Positions 9,601 to 20,000 of a stretch of DNA of 64,000 nucleotides are shown piece by piece. Origin of the DNA: Polytrichum commune (taxonomy: Eukaryota; Streptophyta; Polytrichopsida; Polytrichales; Polytrichaceae); the NCBI GenBank assembly GCA_950295325.1, contig OX485804.1, forward strand, positions 33,668,001 to 33,732,000, given 5' to 3'. Position 1 is the stretch's first letter. Every line of letters starts with the position of its first letter. The notes below the pieces were generated by a model, which was not told the origin of the DNA, did no database searches, and worked only from the letters and a program-made list of their open reading frames with translations. The position numbers and the translations under genes were made by a program.

Positions 9601-12557
9601 GCGTTTTGTAGCTTTGGAGCGGTGACTACCACATCGGCGTCCACCCATCCTCAATTGTATATTAGATTCTTGTTGCAATAGCTTTTAAGTCCTCAACTAA
9701 GGGTGTGCCCATCAGGAGCTTAACAACATTATGAACAAGTGTAACTCTAATAAGCAATACTAACAGCATCCCAACCGTTTTTTGTGAGCCACTAGAGGTC
9801 TACAGATCCTACCCTTGAGGGAATGAACAGAGTGGTGCCCTTTTGAAAGTGCAGAATTAATTCCTGGGGAACAGAATTGCAAAAATTCATGGTTACCATG
9901 AGATATGTAGGCCGAGCACCATGATATGTACCATGATTCATTGACTACATTTAGACAGTCTAGGTTGCGTTATTCTCTTAGAAAGCAAGATGGCCATGGC
10001 AAAGTAGGTTTCCCAGTGCCTTTATACCAATGCCAAGCCTTGTACTGTTTGCATCACCCATTCAATCATGATTTCAAGAACATGACACATCGACTAGTGT
10101 CCTTGTGTCTTGCAGGTAGCTAGGGAATCCGCCAACAGTATCTCAAAGATGAAAATTCCCATGCAAGTACTCAACAAGGTGATCTTCACCCCTGATGACT
10201 TAACCCCCCTGCTCATAAAAATGCTTCTGAGAACAAGTACACTAAATATGATATTTAGTGTGACTTACTATTTGGAATTACGTAATGCTATATCTATTTA
10301 CTGTTCATCTCATATTTACCAACAAATGTTAAATTGGTAGTTTGGACATTATAGAACATTGACAACTTTACTTGGTAAAAAATTATTTCAATCATAAAAA
10401 GATATAGCACAGTGTAAATCCAAATAGTAAGTCACACTAAATATCATATTTGGTGTAGTGGCAAGCCAATACTTTTGCAGATTTAGAATTCTGCAAAATG
10501 TCATCACTATTCACAAGTTCTGAGTAATGAGTAATGACTTAAATATGAGTTTCGCCTTAATAAGACATAGTTTTACACCCATATAAGGATGGATACTCAA
10601 GGAAATTTGCGGTAAGTCGGTCGTTGGTCATGTTGCCAGTCAAGGCCTCAACACATTGTACAAAGATGTTTAAGGTTCCGTGTTTCTATTTAAATCTAAA
10701 AAAGTCAGAATTGACCAAACTTAGATCAACCCAATTATTAATTGTATTCTTCCGATTCGAACATACATATAAGTACGGAATTATTATCATTGTTTCATAT
10801 GACCATATTTTCACTTCCTCTTAGAAGTCGGCTGTGTTTGATAGAGCTTCAATCTGATAGATCAAGCAAAGTTTGACTTATTACTTGTTGCAGATTCATA
10901 CAAACTATTGTGTAGGTAATCGAGCACATAGTGGCATCTTTTAGGGTTAAGGACAAGCTATTGATATTGATAAGCCTGTTCATTATACATCCATGGGTGA
11001 ATACATGCAGCTCCAGCAGGAGGAGCGGGACACAGCACAGGAGATGCAGGCTGTCCGCATCCGAGGCAGACAGCTCAAAAGCCAGCTTGGCAAGCTTGAA
11101 CATACATTGGAGCTCAAGGACCAACTCCCTGGTGGCCTTCACTTGGTGGACTTTGACCAGCTGAAGATGGAAAATGAGTCTCTCAATGAAAAGGCCTGCT
11201 CTTTGCACCTTTATTCCTGTTCATGAAAACACACTTCACCCTTTGTTCTACATTTATTTCTTGAGAGACTTTAAGGTTAACTCTATTAGGTTATGGATCT
11301 ACAAAGACAAGAAACTCAAAAGTAGTTCTCGAAAGAACTGAACATGCATTAAAGAATCTCTGAATGTGCCAATATGTTAAGGTATGATGCATCATGTGAC
11401 AGATACATTCAAAAAATGAGGCTTTGTCAAGCTTGCGGAAAAAGACCACCAACCTGGTACACACTTTGACACACGTGCGGGAGAAGCTACAGCATGTTGT
11501 TCAAGAAACAAAGGTACCAACCTAAATATCGACTAAAACTGAAGAGGAAATGAGAATATTCAACTTTGGAAGGCTAGGTCTAGACTTCCTGGCACATGTC
11601 CAAAGCTGTTGTACAAATCCACATGCTTTTTCAACCAGCGAATCTTCGATTCATGCAGTTCATTCAGTTCATTCAGCATCCAATGGCTCAAATGCACCAC
11701 CAACTACTTTAGTTCCAGTCAGCTCTTCTATGTTTCTCATGTGAATCAATGCTTCCAGGTCAATGGAGAAGAATTAGCAGCTGATGACAAGACTATTCAT
11801 CAAGGCCACATCAAGCTGAATGAGATTAAAACTGCATGTGCGGCAATCAAACGCAAAAAGGAGAGCTTAATGGTAACAATTCTTGTCTTCTCTTATGTAC
11901 CAAATGAATATACCTTCTTACCATGTCCCACAAAATCAAACCCTCTACTATATGATAGTAGATACTGGAAAAGATTCTGAAACGTTAAGATAGGTAGAAG
12001 GCACCCTAGTAACTAAATGTTCCAGGATCAGAGTTGAGATACTTAGGTTATAAAAGGTCACACTGAAGATTCTCTCTTTTAAGTAATCACATAGGTTTGC
12101 AATGGAGTTATCCATTTAACCTAGATTGTTGCCAATATTTTTAGTCCAATCCCATCATTACAAAAATCTTTCTGGTGTACATTCTTCACTACATGCTCAA
12201 ATACAAACGTCCAATTAGAAAGAGTGATGAGTTAAGTCCCACATACCTTGTACATAACTTCATGCCTCATGTACTTGGAAATACGTACAAATCTTGCAGA
12301 AAAACGTAGTGCACATAACTGCCCCAGCACTGCTGGATGACATGGATTTCCAAAGGGAAGACATTGAAGTTGCAAGAGAGAAGCTGAAACAACTAAAATC
12401 TAAGTACCTCGATCTCATGGACAAAATCAAAAAAGACCAACATAAGCTGTCAGCAGCAGTGGCAGGGGTAGCTTCAAGACCAGACAGTCCTCCAATCGAG
12501 CCTGCTCCATTGAGGTGGGGCACAGCACGAACAGTTCTTGGTAAAATGGTTGTGTGA
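6689..12557 (+). CDS. CFAP184: Cilia- and flagella-associated protein 184 (CCDC96 family)
   Basis: CFAP184/CCDC96 pairs with CFAP263/CCDC113 on the axonemal doublet and is needed for normal ciliary beating; in a land plant it would act in sperm flagella. Exons: 6689-6781, 7294-7497, 8446-8583, 9136-9285, 10116-10178, 11011-11193, 11403-11513, 11759-11872, 12300-12557, giving 437 residues. Residues 1-99 are acidic and Ala/Pro-rich, as in CCDC96. Residues 100-210 are coiled coil. From about 220 runs the DUF4201-type coiled coil with GLHLVDFDQLKMENESLNEK (about 258-277), then SLRKKTTNLVHTLTHVREKL, which fits CCDC96 better than CCDC113. Every exon length is a multiple of three and every intron is phase 0. 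Introns are GT-AG except intron 6, which seems to begin with GC. The ATG at 6689 (GCCATGG context) is the first in frame with the acidic head. Intron 2 is built of tandem repeats and intron 5 carries a MITE. Confidence 0.88.
7546..8445. repeat. Three tandem ~319-327 bp repeats filling CFAP184 intron 2
   Basis: Copies begin at 7546, 7865 and 8192 with CATCCAGAGCACATG. Each then carries ccatcgttaggtttt-like text, GACAATGG.A.G(A)AAGGATGACTA or AAGCATGACTACCAAACAAG, a CTTCTGTCA-like block, CACAATCAGCACACA-like text and a GCCATGGAT end. Copy 3 ends exactly at the splice acceptor of exon 3 (gatgacagacag before 8446). Copies 1 and 2 hold the matching positions as CAG before 7840 and before 8160, possible decoy acceptors. 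Confidence 0.88.
10238..10457. mobile_element. 220-bp MITE in CFAP184 intron 5, 44-bp TIRs
   Basis: The left end (10238, TACACTAAATATGATATTTA) and the reverse complement of the right end (ending 10457, TACACCAAATATGATATTTA) match for about 44 bp with about two differences, continuing through GTGACTTACTATTTGGA. The interior is AT-rich and non-coding. If the outermost TA is the target duplication this suits a Tc1/mariner (Stowaway-like) element. The outer 21 bp of each arm is itself palindromic. The insert sits inside an intron, in a neutral place for splicing. Confidence 0.85.
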
Positions 12558-13476
12558 CCAAACTCCTCAAAAAATAATGGAATTCTTGATCTAAGATACG
12601 CTTTTTGCTGAAAAGAAGCCTAAAGATATCGACTACGGGTTGGCCCACCATCTGACCAGACCTAGTAGATCAAGAAGGTAGGTTATAATATCTCAGTACC
12701 GTATACAGATTTAAGATTATCTTTACAATTTTTAGAAAAGGAGAGTTCACTGCACTACAAATGTAAAGACAAAACCATATTCATCGCCCACTGTGTCCAC
12801 ATACCTGTATTACTGAACGCTTTTAGTAGGGATATCCTGTCATCCCGCGAACATTGAATCAACAGTGACAGATCTGGACTATATTTGTTCCAAGCATAGT
12901 ACCGCCTCCACAAAGAGGACCATACACCATGTGTCATTTAAATTGCCATCGTGAGAGACATCATTTCAGTGCAAAGTGCAGTTTCAGTCACTACTGCCAT
13001 TTGTAAAGTACACATACCATCCTTAGCTATGTACAAATGTCCAGGTTATGTCATTGCTCAGTACTCGTAAAGGTTAAGAGGGTTACCTGAGTAGAATGAA
13101 AGCCTACAAGAATTGTCCACTTCCTGAACAGATGACTCAAAGAAAGAACACAATTCTTTTTAAAGTAAGAAAAAAGTACAAGTCAAGCTGTTGCACAAAG
13201 GAGGTCCCTGGTCACAAAAGCTAAAACTCCACCTAAAGCAGGTACTTTCAAGTCTCAACATTGATCAAAAAATTCGTGGCTCAACTCCATTATACTACAA
13301 TTCCTCGCTCCATAGAGTGTACAACAAGAACACAAGTGAAGAGAATAAATATTAGGCCATCAACTGGTTCTGCAATTGAGATCCTTTTATTGCTACGAAG
13401 ATCACTCTCTTTCATGTCTTAAAAGAAGAGTACATGCATCCTATACAAGATATGGTAGTGTGTAATACAGCACAAA
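12558..13476. other. Spacer between convergent CFAP184 and VHA-F 3' ends
   Basis: This is expected to contain the 3' UTRs of both genes. No exon, RNA gene or clear repeat is visible. Confidence 0.5.
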
Positions 13477-14525
13477 TCATTTCCGGTCACTGGGACCAGC
13501 AGGGTCAGTCGAAAACATGTGCTTCACGCGCGATAGAATCGAATCTTGGCTCGGGTCGTAAGGGTGATCCTTTGATGGAATCTCAAGGATAGCAGGAAGA
13601 GGCTTTGCATAACTATCAATCATGAACCGGATCATATTTGCAATCTGCACACACAACACACAGGATGAAATCTCTGGAAATTTCAGAAAGGACACATGGA
13701 TCCAAGTAACCACCTCACAATTGAAAGGACTGCCCTCAATGTGAAATTATGCCACCAAAAAGAAAGTAGTCGGTATACTCACATATTGACTTATGAGAAC
13801 GATTGCAATGTCTTCACGGTTCGTAAACTCCTTAAACGAATCCTCAATGGTCTTCATTGTGGTTTCTGCAAAAACATCAAGTGACACACACTCAGAGTGT
13901 ATATGGAAACAACATATCACGTAAAGCAGCACTAGATCCCTCCACATACACATGTCGCATTGTATACCCAGCTTCCACATCCGTATGGAATTGAAACATG
14001 AAAACTGCATAACCGGCAATTCAACAACTATCATCCGCCCAAAAAGTGTAACACAAGATGCTTGTCAAGAACAAGTGCTTACTGTTGTCCACCACAAGGT
14101 AGTTCGTTTTCCTCCGAAGGTCGACATTGCCTACTCCTGCAAGTAAAAATCCCGTCACTGTATCCTGCAATAAGGTCCAATCCAGCGTAAACCTCAAACC
14201 CTCGAAACAAATTGAAAGTAAAAAAATGCTAAAGAGAACCCTTGCAAACCCTTGTGCCGCTCCAATGTCCAATCAAACCGGGTAAGTTTTCAAGTTACAT
14301 TCTCCAAAGGGTGGGAAAGAAGGAAGTCTGTGGAATGTGTAGACAAGAGATCGGAGAGTATTGTTATTTTACAAGAGTAAGATTGGCATCGAACATATTT
14401 CAGGTGGCATCTCCGAAAGGCGAGAGAGAGAGAGAGAGAAAGAGGACACGGCATTGTACCTCATCGGCGATGATAGCGATTAGAGAGGACCCCCGTGACG
14501 ACGCCTGCGCTGCCACTCCGGCCAT
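13477..14525 (-). CDS. VHA-F: V-type proton ATPase subunit F
   Basis: Subunit F belongs to the central stalk (V1 rotor) of the vacuolar/endomembrane proton pump. It couples ATP hydrolysis to rotation, and the pump acidifies vacuoles and vesicles. Exons on the minus strand: 14525-14460, 14164-14083, 13865-13783 and 13644-13477, all GT-AG, encoding 132 residues (family usually about 128-130). Signatures: SSLIAIIADE then DTVTGFLLAGVGNVDLRRK (residues about 13-41), TTMKTIEDSFKEFTNREDIA, IVLISQY then IANMIRFMIDSY, and PAILEIPSKDHPYDPSQDS near the C-terminus. The ATG at 14525 (GCCATGG on its strand) begins MAGVAAQASSRG, a normal short head. It is convergent with CFAP184, and the kinase gene upstream points the same way but about 2.5 kb off, so it is unlikely to be cotranscribed. 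Three TATATAG boxes lie about 150 bp upstream. Confidence 0.95.
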
Positions 14526-14673
14526 GGCGATCGATGGAGTGTGCGATTCGCGTCGATCTGGTCGATTTGAGAGATGGCGAAGCAAAACCCTACAACTTCT
14601 TCGGGAACGCTCTTCCTCTTGGGGCCTTGGGCTTGCCCTCCAGCCTTCCCCCAGGCGGGTCTATATCCACCAT

Positions 14674-14710
14674 GACACGCTATATAGACACGCTATATAG
14701 GCACGCTATG
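14674..14710 (-). promoter_or_regulatory. Triple 13-bp repeat with TATATAG boxes, candidate VHA-F promoter
   Basis: Nearly three copies of the 13-bp unit GACACGCTATATA lie 150-185 bp upstream of the VHA-F start codon. CTATATAG is palindromic, so each copy gives a TATA-box-like TATATAG on the gene's strand. The position suits a core promoter with a short 5' UTR, but initiation has not been mapped. Confidence 0.4.
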
Positions 14711-15572
14711 TGTCGTGGGGTAAGGGTGAGTTTCCATTACCCTAACTTAGGGATAGTTCACACCTATGGGTAAGCCTTAATTGTAATTACTAATTTACCA
14801 GTCTTAATGGTAGAATAACCTAACTCTAATTGAACCTAAATGTCATTTCATATACACCCATAGGCAACTTTACCAAAGACGTTACCTATCTAGACTTCAC
14901 ACACGGTCATCCATTAAACTCTCTTTGCTTGTTGCATGTCATCAGGTCAACATTGTAAGTCACTAGTCACTATCATTGTCTTTACATATAAATAACCATT
15001 CTAGTACGCATATGATAACATACTACCGAGGTTAGGCACTAATTGTGTTGTTAGGTTATAACTATGTGCTAACTTAACCTAGCAATGGTAACTTAATGTA
15101 TAAGGTAACTTAACAATGTAGCAAGTGTGAATGTAAACAAAAATAACCACAATGCTAAGAAAAGATACCCATGGATGTGAGCTATGCCTTGGTACTTTAA
15201 TGCTACACCATACATCGCAAGCTTCCACGCATGAGATTATTATGTGAATTATATCTAGCAGATTGTGATATACTAAAATCATCATTTTTACATGAGTAAT
15301 GTTGAATAGTAGTATTACGTGATACAATACATGTATACTATTATTACTGTTATTATTCGAAAATTTAAAAGAATTGACTGATAGGTTACGAGGGTTTCAA
15401 TTCTTGATGTTTTAGTATATTTGCTTCTGGAAATTTGTGAGTGAGGGGTCCATACCCGAAAATAATTGGTTCAAACATACCCTTAACAAACCTCACTTTT
15501 GGATTCAAGATTGGACTTAAAATTGTTTTATCGTATTTTAGAGTCTGAATTCAACATTTTGCTCTTGACCAG

Positions 15573-15827
15573 TAGCATTGCTTGAGTTTGATGTCTTTGG
15601 TTTTACCAACTAATGTAAACGCATCCAAAGATATGTTTCCACGAACCCAATATTATGTACGAAAGGCACATATTTTGGGAACTTCAAATGTATGACAAAT
15701 AGCATTGCTTGAGTTTGATGTCTTTGGTTTTACCAACTAGTGTAAACGCATCCAAAGATATGGTTTTATGAAACCAATATTATGTATGAAAGGCACATAT
15801 TTTGGGAACTTCAAATGTATGACAAAT
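15573..15827. repeat. 127-bp tandem duplication (two copies)
   Basis: Copy 1 starts at 15573 and copy 2 at 15700, both with TAGCATTGCTTGAGTTTGAT. They stay nearly identical through GGCACATATTTTGGGAACTT and ATGTATGACAAAT, with a few point differences (for example TTTCCACGAACC against GTTTTATGAAACC). The divergence is low, so this duplication is younger than the ~320-bp ones nearby. Confidence 0.95.
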
Positions 15828-17007
15828 CGTACAAAGTGTTGGATAATGTTGCCTTTACTTATGCCTTCCTTATAATTTAGTGGATGCCAAAGACCGCTGA
15901 CAAGTGCCATAGTCATAATGCATGCGCAGGCTCCACTCACGTTTGCCAGCTCATTCCATTTGTAGAAGTGCATTATTTGGTGTAATGTTGCGCATTATAC
16001 ATGTTGGGGGACCTCATTAGGGGCATGAGCAGCTGAATTAGATGTGAAAGCACACACAAGCTTCATATATTGAAGTAATTGAAGAGTCCATCTATGTTGG
16101 AATGGTTTTTGTTATCAAGACTTTCCAATGAGCTATCAACGCACCAAGGCTCTCCTAACCACCGTTTGATTACATTTAGCCCAATATTAACTTTTACATA
16201 TAACAAAAGGTAAATTGTTTAATGTATTTTTTTAACAACTATGATATTGAAGAGATTAACATTGGCTTCCTGATGATTCAAGTGTGAATGAAGAGCCTCT
16301 TCAGGACCTTCACTGAAATGCTGTTATAAGGTAAGGTAGGTGGGTCTTAAATGGCTTACTTTTGTGACTCGCCCTATTCTCCAAGGATAAGAAACACAGA
16401 ATCAGTACAAAGTGGTTAGCAGATGCCATAGCCACATTTCTCATCCTCGCCTATAGATGTTGATTCAACTCAGTATCCTATTCGTTAAAATCTCTCGCTC
16501 ATTAAATGGTCACATACATCCCCCTCCCCTCCCCCTCCCCAAATTATGTTAACTACGAAGCCTAGAATGCTTATCATATTTTGAGAACACAGTCTAATCT
16601 GTTTGGTATCCGTTCTTGAAGCCACACCAAGTTATAGACCACCCAAATTATAGGCGTCCAAATGAGAGAAGCAATCTAATTTGGCACGTCTACTTATACA
16701 ACAAGACCTACATATTTCATAGCGATGAATCAATCAATCCAATGATGAATGTTTGAACAGTGAATGCAAAACAACCACACACCTCTAATGATCAACTTGC
16801 CATATGAACACATCTAGACACCTGCATTTGCTGCAGATGTATCCTGCAGCAACCTTTGAATACTGGAAGTTGAGTAAAGATTGCCACACAACTTTGCAAG
16901 TGAAGCAAGTGAAGAATGGAACAGAAGGTTCTTGCAAGATGCAGCTCCCTCCAATCTTTTATAAGTGGAAGTGTGTTTTCTAACACAACCAAGATAGTGT
17001 ACAAATG

Positions 17008-20000
17008 TCAGGACCTATTGGTCTGCTCGAACTTTTCGGAAGGCAATATATGGCCAATGGTTTTAAGTAGTTGCTGGCTATCAAAAGGCTTGCCAAGGTA
17101 GCCGTCCATACCATGACTCAAGCATGTATCTTGGTACCCATGAATGGCATGTGCAGTTAGTCCTAAGATTGGCAACCTCACCCACCCACGCTCCCTTTCC
17201 TCCCGCCGAATTAACTCTGTTGCTTGTAATCCATCCATGATTGGCATCTGCATCAGAGTACCACCACATCAATACAACTAATTCCCTTCTCAAAACACCG
17301 GCATACTTGCAAGTGTTACACTTGTTTACAAGAGTTGGAATCCACTACACACTCAAATGGAGTAATTATTGATCCCACTTGCAGGATTACTCCCAATATC
17401 CAAAACCTTGGTACTCAGTACAACTACAAAAGTGCTCTCTCCAGTTCACACTACCAACTAATAGCGAGGGTACTGAAACATCCAGAAGACTGCACACATG
17501 CAACAGTTTGCTGATGTTTGTACATTAGTCATCTATCTACAAACCATTACAAATCCAGCACAATTCCTCCCTTAGTTGCTAGCGTACTTGCATGTGTAAC
17601 ACTCATTTAGTAGAGTTGGAATCCACTACACATTCAAATAAATAATTAATGAACCCAGTTGCATCATTACTCCCAAAGTCCAACATCTTGTGAAAGACGA
17701 AACAACTACAAAACTGCTTTCCCCAGGTCACACCACCAACTACTGACCAACTAAAGAGTGCATATGCAATGATTAGTACATGTTTGTACATTAACCCTAT
17801 TGCAATTGACCCTCAAACCATTCAAATCCAGCCCATCCAGTATTGCACAAACCAACCCATGCAAAAAGATCTAGCCAAAGTATGAACCAAACCAAGAGGA
17901 CTGAAAGATATGTAATCAAACACTTGAGCAAAGCAATCATTGAACCCGCCTGCATGATTACTTTGTCCAAACCTTGTGACAAAGTACTACAAAACTCCTC
18001 TCTGTAAGAAACACGACCAACTAATGACCAGGGCATTGCAACATCCGGAAGAGTGCACAGTTTGTTCGTTATCCCTAATGCAATTGTACTTCAAACCATT
18101 ACACAATCCAGCACACTAAATGTTGAATTTGTCATTAACCTTTGCAAGTAGATCTAGCCAAAGCATGAACCAAACCAAGAGGACTGAACTAACATGGGTT
18201 AGGGTTTAAAGAAGCAAACGTCACAAAGGTGTGTACCTGAACATCCATAAGGACTAGGTCGAAGGTGTTGTGTTGAGCACACACAGCATCAAGTGCTTGT
18301 TGGCCATCACCTACAATGGTGACTTTGTGTCCGTGTTTCTGAAGCAGCCGACTTGCTACTTTTTGATTTATAGCATTGTCCTCTGCCAAAAGTATTTTTA
18401 AATGGACTTTAGTTTCTATCCTTTTGTCTAATTCTTTCCTAGATAGGTCCTTCCTAAGGTCTAATGGTGTCGGTGTGTCTGGTGGATACAGTGGCTCAGT
18501 CCGAGCTGTAATCATCTCAGGCAGGAAACCTTGTGCATCCAAGGTAAACCCAGTTCCATTTACTGTTTCACGTTCCATTCCTTTCGGTAAAACAGAATCC
18601 GCTGGATTTTCACACAGACTTGATGTGGCTATTTCTAGATCCCAGTCTTTTTTATCACTATTTTGAGAGTCTCCATTCATTGGCACCCTCCTTGAGGTGG
18701 CTGACTCCTGAAGGGTCTCCTCAGAATAATGTTGCTCTTTGTGTTGTTGTACAGAATCAGACAAAGAACCTCCCTGTAGTCGGTTGGGGAAACTTGACAA
18801 TTCTTTGTCTGAGCCAAAAGAACCAAGTTTATCCACCCAGCCTAGGTTACAAGATCCATTTCTTGTCACGTCTCTGGAAGATGTTGATGATTCGGCATAG
18901 TCTGGAGACATGAAATCGTATTTTGGTCCTACACGATCATCCTTTGCATACCCTGTCAACATACCCACCAGGTCATTTGCAGATCGAACCCTTGACGCCA
19001 AGGTTGGGATGCACTGCTGTGGATTCAACTCTGATTGTAACCTTGAGGCAGTCGGGCTAAAAACTAAGCCACCCATCAAGCTCCAAGGTTGACCATTAAT
19101 TTTACCTGCATAACAAACCACAGCATTCTTTTATTTCAATTCATCACACGAAACTGGGTAAATCCTCTGATGTAGTTTTTCTGAGAAGTGTGAAGACTGC
19201 CTCACATTTGACACTATGTCTACGAACACCCAGATCTCCACCCCAAGCAAAAAAAAGCAGACTGGTACTAATAGAAAATAGCAATCGAATCCCTCAGAAT
19301 ACTTTTCAGAGTTTACAACAAGTAGAGCTTGAGTGATGAACTAGTGGTAAAACAGCCCCCATTTAGCACATGGACCATTGTAAAATCTCCTTTTGCCTTG
19401 TGGTCACAAGCAAGCAAATATCTAGAGCAAGTTATAATTATTGTATTCCCATTAAAGGTGAGGTGAACGAACCTGAAGGCATTTGTTGGGGGGAACTATC
19501 TACAGGACTCTCCTTAGGGCTGTTGAGCAAGAAAGGCAGGCGGAAGAAAAATGTACTTCCCTTACCCTCTTCGCTTTCTGCCCAAATAGTACCTCCCAAA
19601 ATTTCAACAAACCTGCACCAGAAACCAAGGTTGTTGAGAATATCCAAACCTCAACAGTGAAGGATCCACAACCTCACATGAGAACTAAATTTTCATGCAT
19701 CAAATATGACCACAATTTCAGTGCTACAGTATGCCTGTAAGTGACAAAAGAAAATAGAGGAGAAGCAAACATACCGTTGAACAATACAAAGACCAAGGCC
19801 AGTTCCACCATAGAGACGGGAGGTGGATGCATCAGCCTGGGTGAAGGGATTAAACATATCTTGAAGTTTCTCTTTGCGTATTCCAATTCCAGTATCTTGA
19901 ACCTCAAATTGAACAAGTAAGCTCTCCGGGAAAATAGGTTGGAGTTCATTCTCTGCAGAAGGCTTTTCAGCAAATGACTCAACCACTCTGTTGCAAGGAT

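Larger units (their letters stand above)
14526..17007. other. Intergenic region between VHA-F promoter and kinase 3' end
   Basis: No exon is seen. It contains the CTATATAG trio (14674-14710), the 127-bp tandem duplication (15573-15827) and a dispersed repeat around 16545-16705 (core AGGCGTCCAAATGAGAGAAG) shared with 1795, 12165 and 34840. The stretch just below 17008 should hold the kinase 3' UTR. Confidence 0.45.

Noticed and set aside
9273-9644. 123-codon open frame on the minus strand, in a GC-richer patch
   Set aside because: It lies within CFAP184 intron 4 between well-supported exons and shows no recognisable domain; the GC-rich patch at 9470-9650 is odd but unsupported as a gene.
14242-14700. 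152-codon open frame on the plus strand
   Set aside because: It overlaps the antisense of VHA-F exon 1 and its promoter; the minus-strand exon is conserved, this frame is a shadow.
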